Source of the DNA: Janthinobacterium sp. CG3
Lineage (GTDB): Bacteria; Pseudomonadota; Gammaproteobacteria; Burkholderiales; Burkholderiaceae_D
Assembly: GCF_000344615.1 (NCBI RefSeq)
Contig: NZ_KB467824.1
Coordinates: 4,603,482 to 4,667,481 of the forward strand
Length of the DNA stretch: 64,000 bases
Reading direction: 5' to 3'
Shown: positions 10,350 to 19,815 of the stretch, piece by piece
How positions within the stretch are numbered: the first letter of the stretch is position 1
Layout of the letters: the number at the start of each line of letters is the position of its first letter
Position numbers and translations under genes: made by a program
The notes under the pieces: model-generated
What the model was told of the DNA's origin: nothing
Database searches by the model: none
Seen by the model: the letters and a program-made list of their open reading frames with translations, nothing else

Positions 10350-11243
10350 ATGCGGCGACTCCCACCACTCTCGGCACTACGCGCGTTTGAAGCGGCGGCC
10401 CGCCATGGCAGCTTCAAGCGCGCCGCCAATGAACTTGCCGTCACGCCGACGGCGATCAGCCATCAGATTCGCTTTCTCGAGGAATACACCGGCCTGGCGC
10501 TGTTCGAGCGACAGGTGCGCAAAGTGGTCTTGACCGACGCCGGGGTGGAGTTGTATCCGGTGCTGCGCGACGGTTTCAATGCTGTCGAGGCGGTCCTGCA
10601 GCGCCTGGGATCGGCGCAGCCGCGCCGCCGGGTCATCATCTCGGCTACCAACGCGTTTATGGCGCGCTGGTTGGCGCCACGGGTGGCGGACTTCCGAAAG
10701 TTGTATCCCGAAATCGACCTGGAGCTGAACGCGTCCGACCAGGCGGTCGATCTTGGGTCCGATGTCGCCGACGTGGCGATTCGCTACGGGCGAGGGCCGT
10801 ATCCCGGCATGGTGGCGGAGCCGCTGTTCGCCGACCGCTTCGCGCCGGTGTCCAGCCCCCGGCTGGGAACATTGGGAACGGCGGATCTGGACCGGGTGCC
10901 GTTGATCGATTTCAAGTGGACCCAGGAGCATCCGCTCAACCCTACTTGGAAGAACTGGTTCGCGGCAGCGGGCTTACCTTGGCAGGCACGCCACGGTCGG
11001 CTGCTCTTTTCGGACGAGGGCCACGCCATCCAGGCGGTATTGGCCGGCCAGGGAATTGCACTGCTGAGCCTTGAGCTGGTGGCGGACGACATCGCGGCCG
11101 GGCGCCTGACGCAGCCGTTTGGCCCGAGCATACCCGGGCACACCTATCATCTGGTCCGAAGCGCGGGCCATATACACGGGCCGCATGTCGACGCGGCATT
11201 GGCCTGGTTGCGCGGCCAAACCCGCGGGCCGGCCAAGCCTTAG
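10350..11243 (+). CDS. LysR family transcriptional regulator, GcvA-like
   Basis: 297 residues: N-terminal winged helix-turn-helix (RRLPPLSALRAFEAAARHGS through AVTPTAISHQIRFLE) and a periplasmic-binding-type effector domain from about residue 90, with the GcvA-like segment ISATNAFMARWLAPRVADF. The start MRRLPPLSALRAF was chosen because it matches GcvA-like proteins; the frame stays open 18 codons upstream across the intergenic dyad. Its divergent neighbour is the RidA-type gene, its likely target. Effector unknown. Confidence 0.9.
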   Translation: MRRLPPLSALRAFEAAARHGSFKRAANELAVTPTAISHQIRFLEEYTGLALFERQVRKVVLTDAGVELYPVLRDGFNAVEAVLQRLGSAQPRRRVIISATNAFMARWLAPRVADFRKLYPEIDLELNASDQAVDLGSDVADVAIRYGRGPYPGMVAEPLFADRFAPVSSPRLGTLGTADLDRVPLIDFKWTQEHPLNPTWKNWFAAAGLPWQARHGRLLFSDEGHAIQAVLAGQGIALLSLELVADDIAAGRLTQPFGPSIPGHTYHLVRSAGHIHGPHVDAALAWLRGQTRGPAKP

Positions 11244-11258
11244 CACCGGCGCCGGCGC

Positions 11259-12380
11259 CTACAGCGCCAGGTCGGCGCTGGCCTGGCGCGCGCGTAGCGC
11301 CAGGGCGTTGCGGTGGCGCGCGCGCAGGCGCGGGTTGGTGATCAGCCGGCCCATGGTTTCGCCGACCACCATCACCACGCCCAGCAGCGGCAGCACCATC
11401 ATCAGCCCGGCCACGCCGGCCACCGCGCCGCCGACGAAGATCATCAGCACGCTGATCAAAGGGTGGATGTGCAGGCTGCGTCCCAGCGTCATCGGCATGA
11501 AGATGAAGTCGTCGAGCAGGCGCACCAGCACGAACACGCCGATGGCGCTGTAGGCCACCAGCGGCGAGGCCGGCGCGTCGGTCGAGGCGACCATGACCAC
11601 CATCACGCAGCCGACGATGGAGCCGACGAAGGGCACCCAGGCCAGCAGCGCCGAGATCAGCGCCAGCACCAGCGGCGACGACAGGCCGATGGCCCACAGG
11701 CCCAGCGCCAGCACGGCGGTGTCGATGACGGTGAGCTTGATCAAGCCCTGGAAGTAGTTGCGCGCGGTCTGGTCGACTTCGTGCAGCAGGTACAGGGCTT
11801 TTTCAAAGAAGGCGTTGGGCACCGCGCGCATCAGGAATTTCTTGAAGCGGCGGCCGTCGCGCAGGAAGAAAAAGCTCAGGAAGGGCGCCAGCAGCAGCGA
11901 CGGCAGCGCCGCCGCGACCGACACCAGCACGCCGGTCAGGTGGCTCTGCACGAAGGTGTCGCTGTAGTTGGCGATGCGGCGGTTGAGGATGCGGCCCAGG
12001 TGGATCTGCCGCAGGATCGGGAATTTCTGTTCCAGCGACAGGATGGCGTCGCGCACGAAGGCGGTGCCGCCGGCCAGGTAGCGCGCCAGCAGTTCCTGCC
12101 AGGTGCCCGACGACGGCGAGACCCAGACCACGGCGGCCACCGCGGTCAGGCTGACGACGGCGAAGAACAGCAGCACGACGGTCAGCACGGCCAGGGTTTG
12201 GCCCATGCCGGCGCGCACCAGGCGCTGCGCCGGGCCGAGCAGGATGTAGTAGAGGATGATGCCGAACAGGAAGGGGATGGCCAGCCACAGCATCCGTTCG
12301 AGCAGGAACAGCAGCACGCAGGTGGCGCCGATGATGCCGCCCCAGACCACCGGGCCGGAGCGTTGCGTCAGCTGGTTCAT
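11259..12380 (-). CDS. AI-2E transporter/PerM family membrane protein
   Basis: 373 residues with about eight membrane segments in the arrangement of the PerM/TqsA (UPF0118) family: three near the N-terminus, a long soluble loop around 85-150, then five more. The SFFFLRDGRRF motif of the family is present near residue 175. Members export autoinducer-2, Na+ or other solutes; the substrate is not predictable. Its start overlaps the stop of the upstream cNMP-binding gene by 4 bp, so the two are coupled. Confidence 0.88.
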   Translation of the reverse strand: MNQLTQRSGPVVWGGIIGATCVLLFLLERMLWLAIPFLFGIILYYILLGPAQRLVRAGMGQTLAVLTVVLLFFAVVSLTAVAAVVWVSPSSGTWQELLARYLAGGTAFVRDAILSLEQKFPILRQIHLGRILNRRIANYSDTFVQSHLTGVLVSVAAALPSLLLAPFLSFFFLRDGRRFKKFLMRAVPNAFFEKALYLLHEVDQTARNYFQGLIKLTVIDTAVLALGLWAIGLSSPLVLALISALLAWVPFVGSIVGCVMVVMVASTDAPASPLVAYSAIGVFVLVRLLDDFIFMPMTLGRSLHIHPLISVLMIFVGGAVAGVAGLMMVLPLLGVVMVVGETMGRLITNPRLRARHRNALALRARQASADLAL

Positions 12381-12856
12381 AGCGCGTCGACTTGCGGGTT
12401 GCCGCTCATGTAGTCGCGCAGGCGCTGGCCGATGTGGCGCGCCAGGGCCAGTGCGACCTTGTAGCCGATGACGGCGTCCGTTTCCATCAGCGCCAGGAAG
12501 TCGGCGCGGAAGAACACCGCCAGTTGGCAGTCGCCCTGGGCGCGCGCCTGGGCGCTGCGCGGCGAGTCGTCGAGCAGGGCCAGGTCGCCGAAGAAGGCGC
12601 CGGCCGACAGTTCGGCCACCACTTCGACGCCGCTTTCCTGGCGCCGGCTGATCAGCACGCGCCCGGCCATGACCAGGTACAAGGCCTGGCCGTCCTCGCC
12701 CTCGTCGAAGACGATTTCGTCGGCCAGGAAGCTGCGTTCGTGCAGCACGCTGTCGACGGTGCGCAGTTCGAGTGGCGTCAGCGCGGCGAACAGGGCCGAC
12801 TCGCGCAGGCGGTGCAGGCGCGGCGTCAGCGCGGGCGATTTCAGGAAGGCAAACAT
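12377..12856 (-). CDS. cyclic nucleotide-binding domain protein
   Basis: 159 residues, a single cNMP-binding (CAP-type) beta-roll: RSFLADEIVFDEGEDGQALYL and the phosphate-binding cassette FFGDLALLDDSPRSAQARA are clear. There is no helix-turn-helix, so it is not a CRP-type regulator. ATG at 12856 was chosen as start; the frame is open much further upstream but that part runs through the two tRNA genes. It overlaps the PerM-type permease gene by 4 bp, which suggests a cAMP- or c-di-GMP-responsive control of that permease (inference). Confidence 0.85.
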   Translation of the reverse strand: MFAFLKSPALTPRLHRLRESALFAALTPLELRTVDSVLHERSFLADEIVFDEGEDGQALYLVMAGRVLISRRQESGVEVVAELSAGAFFGDLALLDDSPRSAQARAQGDCQLAVFFRADFLALMETDAVIGYKVALALARHIGQRLRDYMSGNPQVDAL

Positions 12857-13039
12857 CAAGGAAACTCCGGGCGGTGGATATGCCCGCTCATTGTCGTCTG
12901 TTTTTGGAGTTGCCGTGCGCACACACGAAAATCTTGCGTGGAAAAAACCACAGGGCCGTGCCAAGCCGACTTGCCGCGGCGCGTGGCGCGGGCGATCGCG
13001 GATCTGCGAGGGGAGCTGAAAAAGACGCTGAAAACGGAA

Positions 13040-13065
13040 TAAGGGCCCGACGAATCGGGCCCTTA
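13040..13065 (-). terminator. terminator of the tRNA transcript
   Basis: An 11-bp perfect stem TAAGGGCCCGA / TCGGGCCCTTA with a CGAA tetraloop, 6 bp downstream of tRNA-Asp on the minus strand and followed there by a T-rich stretch. Confidence 0.8.
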
Positions 13066-13070
13066 TAAAT

Positions 13071-13147
13071 TGGCGGAGTGGACGGGACTCGAACCCGCGA
13101 CCCCCGACGTGACAGGCCGGTATTCTAACCAACTGAACTACCACTCC
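13071..13147 (-). tRNA. tRNA-Asp (GTC)
   Basis: 77 nt on the minus strand with acceptor arm GGAGTGG / CCACTCC, discriminator G and encoded CCA. The D arm GTAGTTCAGTTGGTTAGAAT, anticodon loop CTGTCAC (anticodon GTC) and T arm GCGGGTTCGAGTCCCGT are all present. It is co-transcribed after tRNA-Val, 52 bp apart. Confidence 0.97.
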
Positions 13148-13199
13148 AAGCTTGTTTGATCTGTACTCCGATCCATAAAGCATGAATGATTTTCTGCGC

Positions 13200-13275
13200 T
13201 GGTGGGGGCTGAGAGGCTCGAACTCCCGACCTACGCCTTGTAAGGGCGCCGCTCTACCAACTGAGCTAAGCCCCC
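13200..13275 (-). tRNA. tRNA-Val (TAC)
   Basis: 76 nt on the minus strand with acceptor GGGGGCT / AGCCCCC and encoded CCA. The D arm TAGCTCAGTTGGTAGAG, anticodon loop CTTACAA (anticodon TAC, valine) and T arm GGGAGTTCGAGCCTCTC are visible. It is the first tRNA of the pair. Confidence 0.96.
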
Positions 13276-13399
13276 AGCTGCTTACCTTGGAAAACCATCC
13301 GACGTTTGTCACCACGTCTGAAGTGCCGCTATTATAGGGGGCGCCCGGCGTCGCCCGCAAGGGCTTTTTTCAAGAAAAACTTGAGACGGCCCCCTAGAC

Positions 13400-15544
13400 C
13401 TATTCGGCGATGCCCCACTGCGACAGCATCCACGCCATCTGGAAGGCTTTCTCGCCGATGGCGTTGTAGCGCCCGGACGCGCCGCCGTGGCCGGCGCCCA
13501 TATTGGTTTTGAGCAGCAGCGGCTGGGCGTCGGTCTTGAAGGCGCGTAACTTGGCGACGTACTTGGCCGGCTCCCAATACATCACCTGGCTGTCGTTCAG
13601 GCCGGTGGTCACCAGCATCGCCGGGTAGGCCTTGCGCTCGATGTTGTCGTACGGCGAGTAGCTCTTCATGTAGTCATAGGCGGCCTTCTGGTTCGGGTCG
13701 CCCCATTCCAGGTATTCACCAGTGGTCAGGGGCAGGCTGGCGTCCATCATCGTGTTCATCACGTCGACGAAGGGCACGGCCGCGTGCACCGCGCGAAACA
13801 GCTCGGGGCGCATGTTGACCACCGCGCCCATCAGCAGGCCGCCGGCGCTGCCGCCCTCGATGATCAGGCGCTCCGGGCTGGTCCATTTTTCCCGCACCAG
13901 GTAGTCGGCGCTGTCGACGAAGTCGTTGAAGGTGTTTTTCTTCTTCATCAGCATGCCGTCGTCGTGCCAGGACTCGCCCAGCTCGGTGCCGCCGCGGATC
14001 TGCGCCTGCACGTAGACGACGCCGCGTTCGAGCAGGCTGATGCGGTTAAGCGAGAAGCCCGCCTCCATCGGGATGCCGTAGGAGCCGTACGAGTACAGCA
14101 GCAGCGGCGCCGAGCCGTCCAGCTTGACGCCCTTTTTGTAGACGGTCCACAGCGGCACCTTCACGCCGTCGCGCGCGGTGGCCCACAGGCGCCGGCTTTC
14201 GTAGCGGCCGGCGTCGTAGCCGCCGACCACTTCCTGTTGCTTGAGCACGCTGCGCGCGCCGCTGCCCATGTCGACGTCGAGCACCATCGGTGGCGTCACC
14301 GGCGACTGGTAGGACATGCGGTAGCGCGTCGCCGTGTATTCCGGCGTGCCGGCGCCCAGCGCCAGGTAGACCGGGTCGTCGAACTGCACGGTTTTCCACT
14401 GCTTGGCGGCGAAGTCGTAGATGCGCGCGCGGTTCAGCGCGCTGGCTTTTTCAAGCGCCACCAGGTAGTCGCGGAACACGTCGACATCGCTCAGCAGCAC
14501 CTGCTTGTCGTGGGCGATCAGCTCGACCCAGTTCCGCGGCTGCGGCGCGTTCAGCGGCGCGCGCACCAGGCGGAAATTCTTGGCGTCCTTGTTGGTCTTG
14601 ATGTAGAGCTGGCCGTCGCGGTGCTCGACGCTGTAGCGGTGGCCGGTTTCGCGCTTGAGCACGCTGCTAAAGGACGCCTGCGGCCGCTGCGCCGGCAGCA
14701 GGCGCACCTCGGTGGTGTCGGTGCTGACGATGTTGAGTTCAATGAATTTCTTGTCGCGGGTGGCGCCGACGTACATTCTGAACTGCTCCACCGGCTCGTA
14801 GTAGACCTCGACCGGCGCGCCGCCCAGGCGCAGGCGTAGCAAGCGGTCGGAACGCTTGGTGGTGGCGTCTTCCTGCACCAGGAACACGGTGCGGTTGTCG
14901 GCGGCCCAGGCCAGCGTGGTCACGCGCGGCGCGGTGTCGCTGAGTAGCTTGCCGGTCTGCAGGTCGAGGATGTGCAACTGGAATTGGCGGTAGCCGGTGG
15001 TGTCGGTGGTGTAGGCCAGGAAACGCTCGCTCGGGCTGACGGAAAAAGCGTCGACCGCGAAAAACTTGTGGCCCTGCGCCAGCTTGTTCTGGTCCAGCAG
15101 CACCTGCTCGGGCGCCTTGTCGTCGTAGCCCAGGTCGGCGCCGGCGCGGCGGCGGCAGTTGATCGGGTATTGCTGGCCCGCCTCGGTGCGGGTGTAGTAG
15201 TAGTAGGCGCCGCGCCGGGTCGGCACCGACAGGTCGACTTCCTGCATGCGCCCCTTGATCTCGCCGTACAGCTTGTCGGCCAGCGGCTGGATGGCGGCCG
15301 TCATCGCCTCGGTGTAGGCGTTTTCCGCGTTCAGGTAATCGATGACCTGCGTCGACTCCTTCTTGTGCAGCCAGCGGTAGTCGTCGGTGACGATTTCGCC
15401 GTGGCGGGTTTCCTGCCAGGCGCTCTTGGCCGCGACGGGCGGCGCCGCCGCCGTGCCGAGGCCGGCGGCCGACGCCGGGCCGGCGGCCGCCAGCGTCATG
15501 GCGAGGGTCGAGATAGTGCGGGCAGAAATTTTTAACGAAGACAC
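13400..15544 (-). CDS. ptrB: oligopeptidase B (S9 family serine peptidase)
   Basis: 714 residues. Oligopeptidase B cleaves short peptides after Arg or Lys. The N-terminal beta-propeller (about 40-440) is followed by the alpha/beta-hydrolase domain with catalytic S566 (GGSAGG), D651 (GLNDSQV) and H686 (GAGHGG). The start gives a signal peptide (hydrophobic stretch to about PASAAG), so this copy is probably periplasmic, unlike cytoplasmic E. coli PtrB. A run INCRRRAGADLGYDDKAPEQ near residue 128 differs from the usual YPVYCRR-type loop only slightly. Monocistronic, divergent from an MFS gene. Confidence 0.92.
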   Translation of the reverse strand: MSSLKISARTISTLAMTLAAAGPASAAGLGTAAAPPVAAKSAWQETRHGEIVTDDYRWLHKKESTQVIDYLNAENAYTEAMTAAIQPLADKLYGEIKGRMQEVDLSVPTRRGAYYYYTRTEAGQQYPINCRRRAGADLGYDDKAPEQVLLDQNKLAQGHKFFAVDAFSVSPSERFLAYTTDTTGYRQFQLHILDLQTGKLLSDTAPRVTTLAWAADNRTVFLVQEDATTKRSDRLLRLRLGGAPVEVYYEPVEQFRMYVGATRDKKFIELNIVSTDTTEVRLLPAQRPQASFSSVLKRETGHRYSVEHRDGQLYIKTNKDAKNFRLVRAPLNAPQPRNWVELIAHDKQVLLSDVDVFRDYLVALEKASALNRARIYDFAAKQWKTVQFDDPVYLALGAGTPEYTATRYRMSYQSPVTPPMVLDVDMGSGARSVLKQQEVVGGYDAGRYESRRLWATARDGVKVPLWTVYKKGVKLDGSAPLLLYSYGSYGIPMEAGFSLNRISLLERGVVYVQAQIRGGTELGESWHDDGMLMKKKNTFNDFVDSADYLVREKWTSPERLIIEGGSAGGLLMGAVVNMRPELFRAVHAAVPFVDVMNTMMDASLPLTTGEYLEWGDPNQKAAYDYMKSYSPYDNIERKAYPAMLVTTGLNDSQVMYWEPAKYVAKLRAFKTDAQPLLLKTNMGAGHGGASGRYNAIGEKAFQMAWMLSQWGIAE

Positions 15545-15652
15545 GCGTACTCCTTAAATAATTTTGTGTCAATATTGTAGAGCCGCACTACGGAAAAACG
15601 AAGTTCTTTCGGACCCGCGCCATAAAACGACAATGACAATAAAGGACGGCAG

Positions 15653-16921
15653 ATGAGCAGCAATGAAGATGCGGTATACGCGAAGGTCAGCTGGCGCCTG
15701 GTGCCATTCCTGTTCCTGTGTTACGTGGCGGCCTACCTGGACCGCGTCAACGTCGGCTTCGCCAAACTGCAAATGCAGGCCGACCTGCAATTTAGCGACA
15801 CCGTGTACGGCATCGGCGCCGGCATTTTCTTCATCGGTTACTTCCTGTTCGAAGTGCCGTCCAATCTCTTGATGAGCAAGACCGGCGCGCGCATCTGGAT
15901 CGCCCGCATCATGATCACCTGGGGTCTGATCTCATCGGCGCTGATGCTGGCCGACGACGCCACCACCTTCTACGCGCTGCGCTTCCTGCTCGGCGTGGCG
16001 GAGGCCGGCTTCTTCCCCGGCGTGATCCTGTACCTGACGTACTGGTATCCGGCGCGGCGGCGCGCCCGCATCATCGCCCTGTTCATGAGCGCGGTGGCGG
16101 TGGCCGGCATCGTCGGCGGGCCGCTGTCGGGCTGGATCATGAAGCGCTTCGCCGGCCAGTCCGGCCTGGCCGGCTGGCAATGGCTGTTCCTGCTCGAAGG
16201 CGTGCCGTCGGTGCTGATCGGCGTCTGGACGCTGTTCTACCTGGACGACGACATCCGCTCGGCGAAGTGGCTGGCCGAAGACGAGAAGCAAGTGCTCGAA
16301 CGCGGCATCCGCGCCGAGGCGCAGGGCAAGGCCGCGATGAGCCTGCGCCAGGTGTTTGGCAGCGGCAAGGTGTGGCTGCTGGCGCTGGTCTACTTCTGCT
16401 TCGTCATGGGGCTGTACGGCGTCAGCTTCTGGCTGCCGCAATTGATCAAAAACACCGGCGTCAAGGACGTCTTCGACGTCGGCCTGCTGACGGCGATTCC
16501 GTACACCGTGGCGGCGCTGACGATGGTGCTGGTGGCGCGCCATTCCGACCGCAGCGGCGAGCGGCGCTGGCACGCGGCCTGGTCGGCGCTGGCCGGCTGC
16601 GCCGGACTGGTCGTCTCGACCATCTACGCCGACAACACCGTGGTGGCGATGGCGGCGCTCAGCGTCGGCACGGCCGGCATCCTGTCGACGCTGCCGCTGT
16701 TCTGGAGCCTGCCGACGGCGCTGCTGACGGGCACGGCGGCGGCCGCCGGTATCGCCATGATCAATTCGATCGGCAACCTGGCCGGCTTCGCCAGCCCCTA
16801 CCTGGTCGGCGCCATCAAGGACGCCACCCACAGTACCGCCACCGGCATGTACATGCTGGCGGCCAGCCTGCTACTCGGCGGCCTGCTGGTGGTGTGCGGG
16901 GTCAAGCGCGGAGCAAGCTGA
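15653..16921 (+). CDS. MFS transporter, anion:cation symporter (ACS) type
   Basis: 422 residues with twelve membrane segments. The ACS-family signature DRVNVGFAKLQM lies in the first loop and RFLLGVAEAGFFPGVILYLT in helix 4-5, as in tartrate, phthalate and hexuronate permeases. It should import an organic acid anion with protons. No catabolic genes accompany it, so the substrate is open. A weak hairpin (GTTTGC ... GCAAAC) sits about 45 bp after the stop. Confidence 0.88.
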   Translation: MSSNEDAVYAKVSWRLVPFLFLCYVAAYLDRVNVGFAKLQMQADLQFSDTVYGIGAGIFFIGYFLFEVPSNLLMSKTGARIWIARIMITWGLISSALMLADDATTFYALRFLLGVAEAGFFPGVILYLTYWYPARRRARIIALFMSAVAVAGIVGGPLSGWIMKRFAGQSGLAGWQWLFLLEGVPSVLIGVWTLFYLDDDIRSAKWLAEDEKQVLERGIRAEAQGKAAMSLRQVFGSGKVWLLALVYFCFVMGLYGVSFWLPQLIKNTGVKDVFDVGLLTAIPYTVAALTMVLVARHSDRSGERRWHAAWSALAGCAGLVVSTIYADNTVVAMAALSVGTAGILSTLPLFWSLPTALLTGTAAAAGIAMINSIGNLAGFASPYLVGAIKDATHSTATGMYMLAASLLLGGLLVVCGVKRGAS

Positions 16922-17088
16922 CGCCCGGGCAATACGACAACCGCGGGGGCGGGTCTCGACATAAGGGTTTGCTTGCCGCCGGCTAGGCAAACTCCGTCGC
17001 CGGGCAATGGATCAAATGCAAGAACCTTCATGTCGAGCGCCGACCCCAACGTTTCTGAGGCTTGCGGCAATTTGTATTTCAGGTAATA

Positions 17089-17104
17089 CTGTATGCATTT
17101 ACAG
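17089..17104 (+). promoter_or_regulatory. LexA (SOS) box of dinB
   Basis: CTGTATGCATTTACAG is a full CTG-N10-CAG SOS box with the expected AT-rich core and flanking TA on both sides. It lies 47 bp before the chosen dinB start, placing dinB under LexA control. Confidence 0.88.
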
Positions 17105-17150
17105 TATATTGCCCCGCAGCCGGGGTAGTCACAGCCACGGCGAATTGCGA

Positions 17151-18227
17151 TTGAATGCCCCCGACCGAAAAATCATCCATTGCGACTGCGACTGTTTCTA
17201 CGCGGCGGTGGAGATGCGCGACAATCCCGCCTTGCTGGGCTTGCCTGTGGCGGTCGGCGGCCGCGCCGATCAGCGCGGCGTCGTCGCCACCTGCAACTAC
17301 GAGGCGCGCCGCTTCGGCATCCATTCGGCGATGGCCACGGCGCAGGCCCTGCAGCGCTGTCCCGGTCTGATCGTGCTGCCGCCGGCGATGGAAAAATACC
17401 GGATCGCGTCGCGCCAGATCCTGGCGATCTACCGCGACTATACCGACCTGGTCGAGCCGCTCTCGCTCGACGAGGCTTACCTCGACGTCACCGACGCGCC
17501 CCACTGCAAGGGCAGCGCCACCTTGATCGCCCAGGAAATCCGCGCGCGCATCAAGGCAACGGTCGGTATCACCGCCTCGGCGGGCGTCGCCAACAACAAA
17601 TTCGTCGCCAAGATCGCCAGCGACTGGAACAAACCCGACGGCCTGTTCCTGGTACGCCCGGACGAGGTCGACGCCTTCGTCGCCGCGCTGCCGGTGAAAA
17701 AGCTGTTTGGCGTTGGCAAGGTCACCGCGGCCAAACTCAACGCGCTGGGCGCGCACACCTGCGGCGACCTGCGTGCGTGGAGCGAACACGACCTGGACCG
17801 CCATTTCGGCCGTTTCGGCCTGCGCCTGTTCCAGTTGTGCCGCGGCATCGATACGCGCGCCGTGTGCAACTCGCATGAGCGCAAGTCGGTGAGCGTCGAG
17901 GAAACGTACACGCCCGACGTGCCCGACCTGGCCGCGTGCCTGGGTCTGCTGCCGGACTTGTTCGAGAGCTTGCTGGAGCGTATCCAGCGCGCCGGCGCCG
18001 GGCAGCATGTGCAAAAGCTGTACGTGAAGGTGCGCTTCGCCGATTTCCACCAGACGACGGTGGAATGCGTGGGGACGGCGCCGCTGCTGGCGCAGTTCGA
18101 GAAATTGCTCGACACCGGTTTCCAGCGCGGCCGCCAGCCGGTGCGGCTGCTCGGCTGCGGCGTGCGCCTGGGCGAGGCGGTCAACGTCGTGCAACTGTCG
18201 CTGTTCGACCATGAAGCGCAGGTCTGA
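17151..18227 (+). CDS. dinB: DNA polymerase IV
   Basis: Y-family translesion polymerase, 358 residues from the chosen start. The catalytic carboxylates are in HCDCDCFYAAVE and SLDEAYLDV; the little-finger domain follows from about residue 240. The frame is open 48 codons further upstream, but that part spans the LexA box, so the true start must be downstream of it. TTG at 17151 gives LNAPDRKIIHCD, which fits the family N-terminus; TTG at 17145 is the alternative. There is no in-frame ATG between the box and the conserved region. The last residues VVQLSLFDHE resemble the beta-clamp-binding QLSLF motif. Confidence 0.93.
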   Translation: MNAPDRKIIHCDCDCFYAAVEMRDNPALLGLPVAVGGRADQRGVVATCNYEARRFGIHSAMATAQALQRCPGLIVLPPAMEKYRIASRQILAIYRDYTDLVEPLSLDEAYLDVTDAPHCKGSATLIAQEIRARIKATVGITASAGVANNKFVAKIASDWNKPDGLFLVRPDEVDAFVAALPVKKLFGVGKVTAAKLNALGAHTCGDLRAWSEHDLDRHFGRFGLRLFQLCRGIDTRAVCNSHERKSVSVEETYTPDVPDLAACLGLLPDLFESLLERIQRAGAGQHVQKLYVKVRFADFHQTTVECVGTAPLLAQFEKLLDTGFQRGRQPVRLLGCGVRLGEAVNVVQLSLFDHEAQV

Positions 18228-18345
18228 GCGTCGCGCCAGCGTCGCCCGGACGGTTTTTTGATGGTGCCAATCAACTCCGTCGCGTCGCCGCGACCGTGTA
18301 AAATGGCATTCCCCTGGCACTACTGAAACAACGGAAGACAAAACT

Positions 18346-19242
18346 ATGTGGTTCAAGAATCTCCAAATTTACCGTCTGCCCGCTCCTTGGGCCTATACCC
18401 CGGAACAACTGGAAGCGGCGCTCGCGTCGAACACCTTTACGCCGGCCACCAGCATGGATCTGATGCGCCAGGGTTGGGATTCGCCGCGTAACAACGGCAC
18501 CTTGGTTCACGTGGTCAACAAACAAATGTTAATCCTGCTCGGCACCGAAAAGAAACTGCTGCCGGCCACCGTGATCAACCAGGTTGCCAAGGCGCGCGCC
18601 GCCGAGATGGAAGAAGCCCAGGGCTTCGCGCCGGGCAAGAAGGCGATGAAGGAACTCAAAGAACGCGTCGCCGACGAGCTGCTGCCGCGTGCCTTCAGCA
18701 TCCGCAGCAACGTCTGGACCTGGATCGACCCGGTCAACGGCTGGCTGGTGGTGGACGCCGCCAGCCCGGCGAAGGCCGACGAAGTGATCAAATTGCTGCT
18801 GAAAGCCGTCGATAAGCTGCCGTTGGAGAGCCTGCGCGTGCAGCGTTCGCCGGTTGCGGTGATGACCGAATGGCTGCAGGCCGACGACGCCCCGAGCGGC
18901 TTCACCGTCGACATGGATACCGAATTGCGCGCCACCGGCGAGAGCAAGGCGACCGTGCGCTACGTGCGCCACACGCTGGAGGCGGACGACGTGCGCCGCC
19001 ACATCGCCGCCGGCAAGCAGTGCACCCGCCTGGCGATGACGTGGAACGACAAGATTTCCTTCGTGCTGACCGAGTCGCTGGCGATCAAGAGCATCAAGCC
19101 GCTCGACGTGATCAAGGAAACCGAGTCCAGCACCAAGAACGACGACGAGCGTTTCGACGGCGATGTGATGCTGATGACGGGGGAACTGAGCAAGTTGATG
19201 GCCGATGTCGTGGAAGCGCTGGGCGGCGAAGCGACCGCGTAA
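18346..19242 (+). CDS. rdgC: recombination-associated protein RdgC
   Basis: 298 residues, normal length. RdgC is a ring-shaped dimer that coats double-stranded DNA and restrains RecA. The N-terminus [15 protein letters not shown] and the interior GWDSPR and [18 protein letters not shown] are diagnostic. It follows dinB on the same strand after 118 bp, probably with its own promoter, and ends at a strong terminator. Confidence 0.97.
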   Translation: MWFKNLQIYRLPAPWAYTPEQLEAALASNTFTPATSMDLMRQGWDSPRNNGTLVHVVNKQMLILLGTEKKLLPATVINQVAKARAAEMEEAQGFAPGKKAMKELKERVADELLPRAFSIRSNVWTWIDPVNGWLVVDAASPAKADEVIKLLLKAVDKLPLESLRVQRSPVAVMTEWLQADDAPSGFTVDMDTELRATGESKATVRYVRHTLEADDVRRHIAAGKQCTRLAMTWNDKISFVLTESLAIKSIKPLDVIKETESSTKNDDERFDGDVMLMTGELSKLMADVVEALGGEATA

Positions 19243-19270
19243 GCGCGCCGTTGCCGTCCCGCACATGAAA

Positions 19271-19294
19271 AAGCCCGCGCAAGCGGGCTTTTTT
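19271..19294 (+). terminator. rho-independent terminator after rdgC
   Basis: AAGCCCGC / GCGGGCTT, an 8-bp perfect stem with a GCAA loop followed by TTTTTT. Preceded by an A run, so it can also serve the convergent gene. Confidence 0.92.
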
Positions 19295-19329
19295 ATGCCT
19301 CAGCGTCATACGGCGGGCTGTCGCGTCAA

Positions 19330-19815
19330 TTACAAGGGCTGGAACACGCCGGCGGCGCGGTTCTTCTGCACGTTGTCCCAGGCGAAAATCTGGCCGTTCA
19401 TCGCCACGTATACGCCGGCGGCCAGGATTTGCGCGGCGGCGCAGGCGAAGCCGAGGTTGAACAGCGCGTCCGAATTGTCTATTTCATACGGGATCATCGC
19501 GCCGGTCAGCACCACGGTGCGCTCCAGCTTGGCCGCGCCCAGCACCGCCGCCGTCAGCGGCATGGTGTCGGTGCCGTGGACGATGACGATGGCCTTTTCC
19601 GGCGCGGCGGCGCACGACGCCAGGATGCGCGCGCGGTCGGCGTCGACCATGTCGAGCGAGTCCAGCAGCGTCAATTGCTCCAGCTCCACGGGCACCGTGA
19701 TGCGCGCGCGCGCGATCGCGGCCGGCAACTGGCTGTCACGGAAGCCGAGCACGCCGTTGAGTTCGTTGTAGTGCTTGTCGAAAGTGCCGCCGGTGGCGAG
19801 GATGCGCAGTGTCAT
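19330..19815 (-). CDS. asparaginase N-terminal-domain-only protein
   Basis: 161 residues that align with the N-terminal domain of type I/II L-asparaginases: T11 in TGGTFDK, T82-D83 in HGTDTMPLT, and K151 in the segment equivalent to DVTKTN. Thus the nucleophile and charge-relay residues are kept, but the C-terminal domain (another 160 residues, which closes the neighbouring active site) is missing. The frame ends cleanly with no C-domain remnant downstream; the rdgC terminator follows. It may be an active short form or have another role. Confidence 0.8.
   Translation of the reverse strand: MTLRILATGGTFDKHYNELNGVLGFRDSQLPAAIARARITVPVELEQLTLLDSLDMVDADRARILASCAAAPEKAIVIVHGTDTMPLTAAVLGAAKLERTVVLTGAMIPYEIDNSDALFNLGFACAAAQILAAGVYVAMNGQIFAWDNVQKNRAAGVFQPL

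Noticed and set aside
13071-13275. Integration site at the tRNA genes
   Set aside because: No integrase gene, direct repeat of a tRNA end or change in composition nearby.
12857-13360. Upstream extension of the cNMP-binding gene
   Set aside because: The open frame runs through both tRNA genes and their terminator, so it cannot be coding there.
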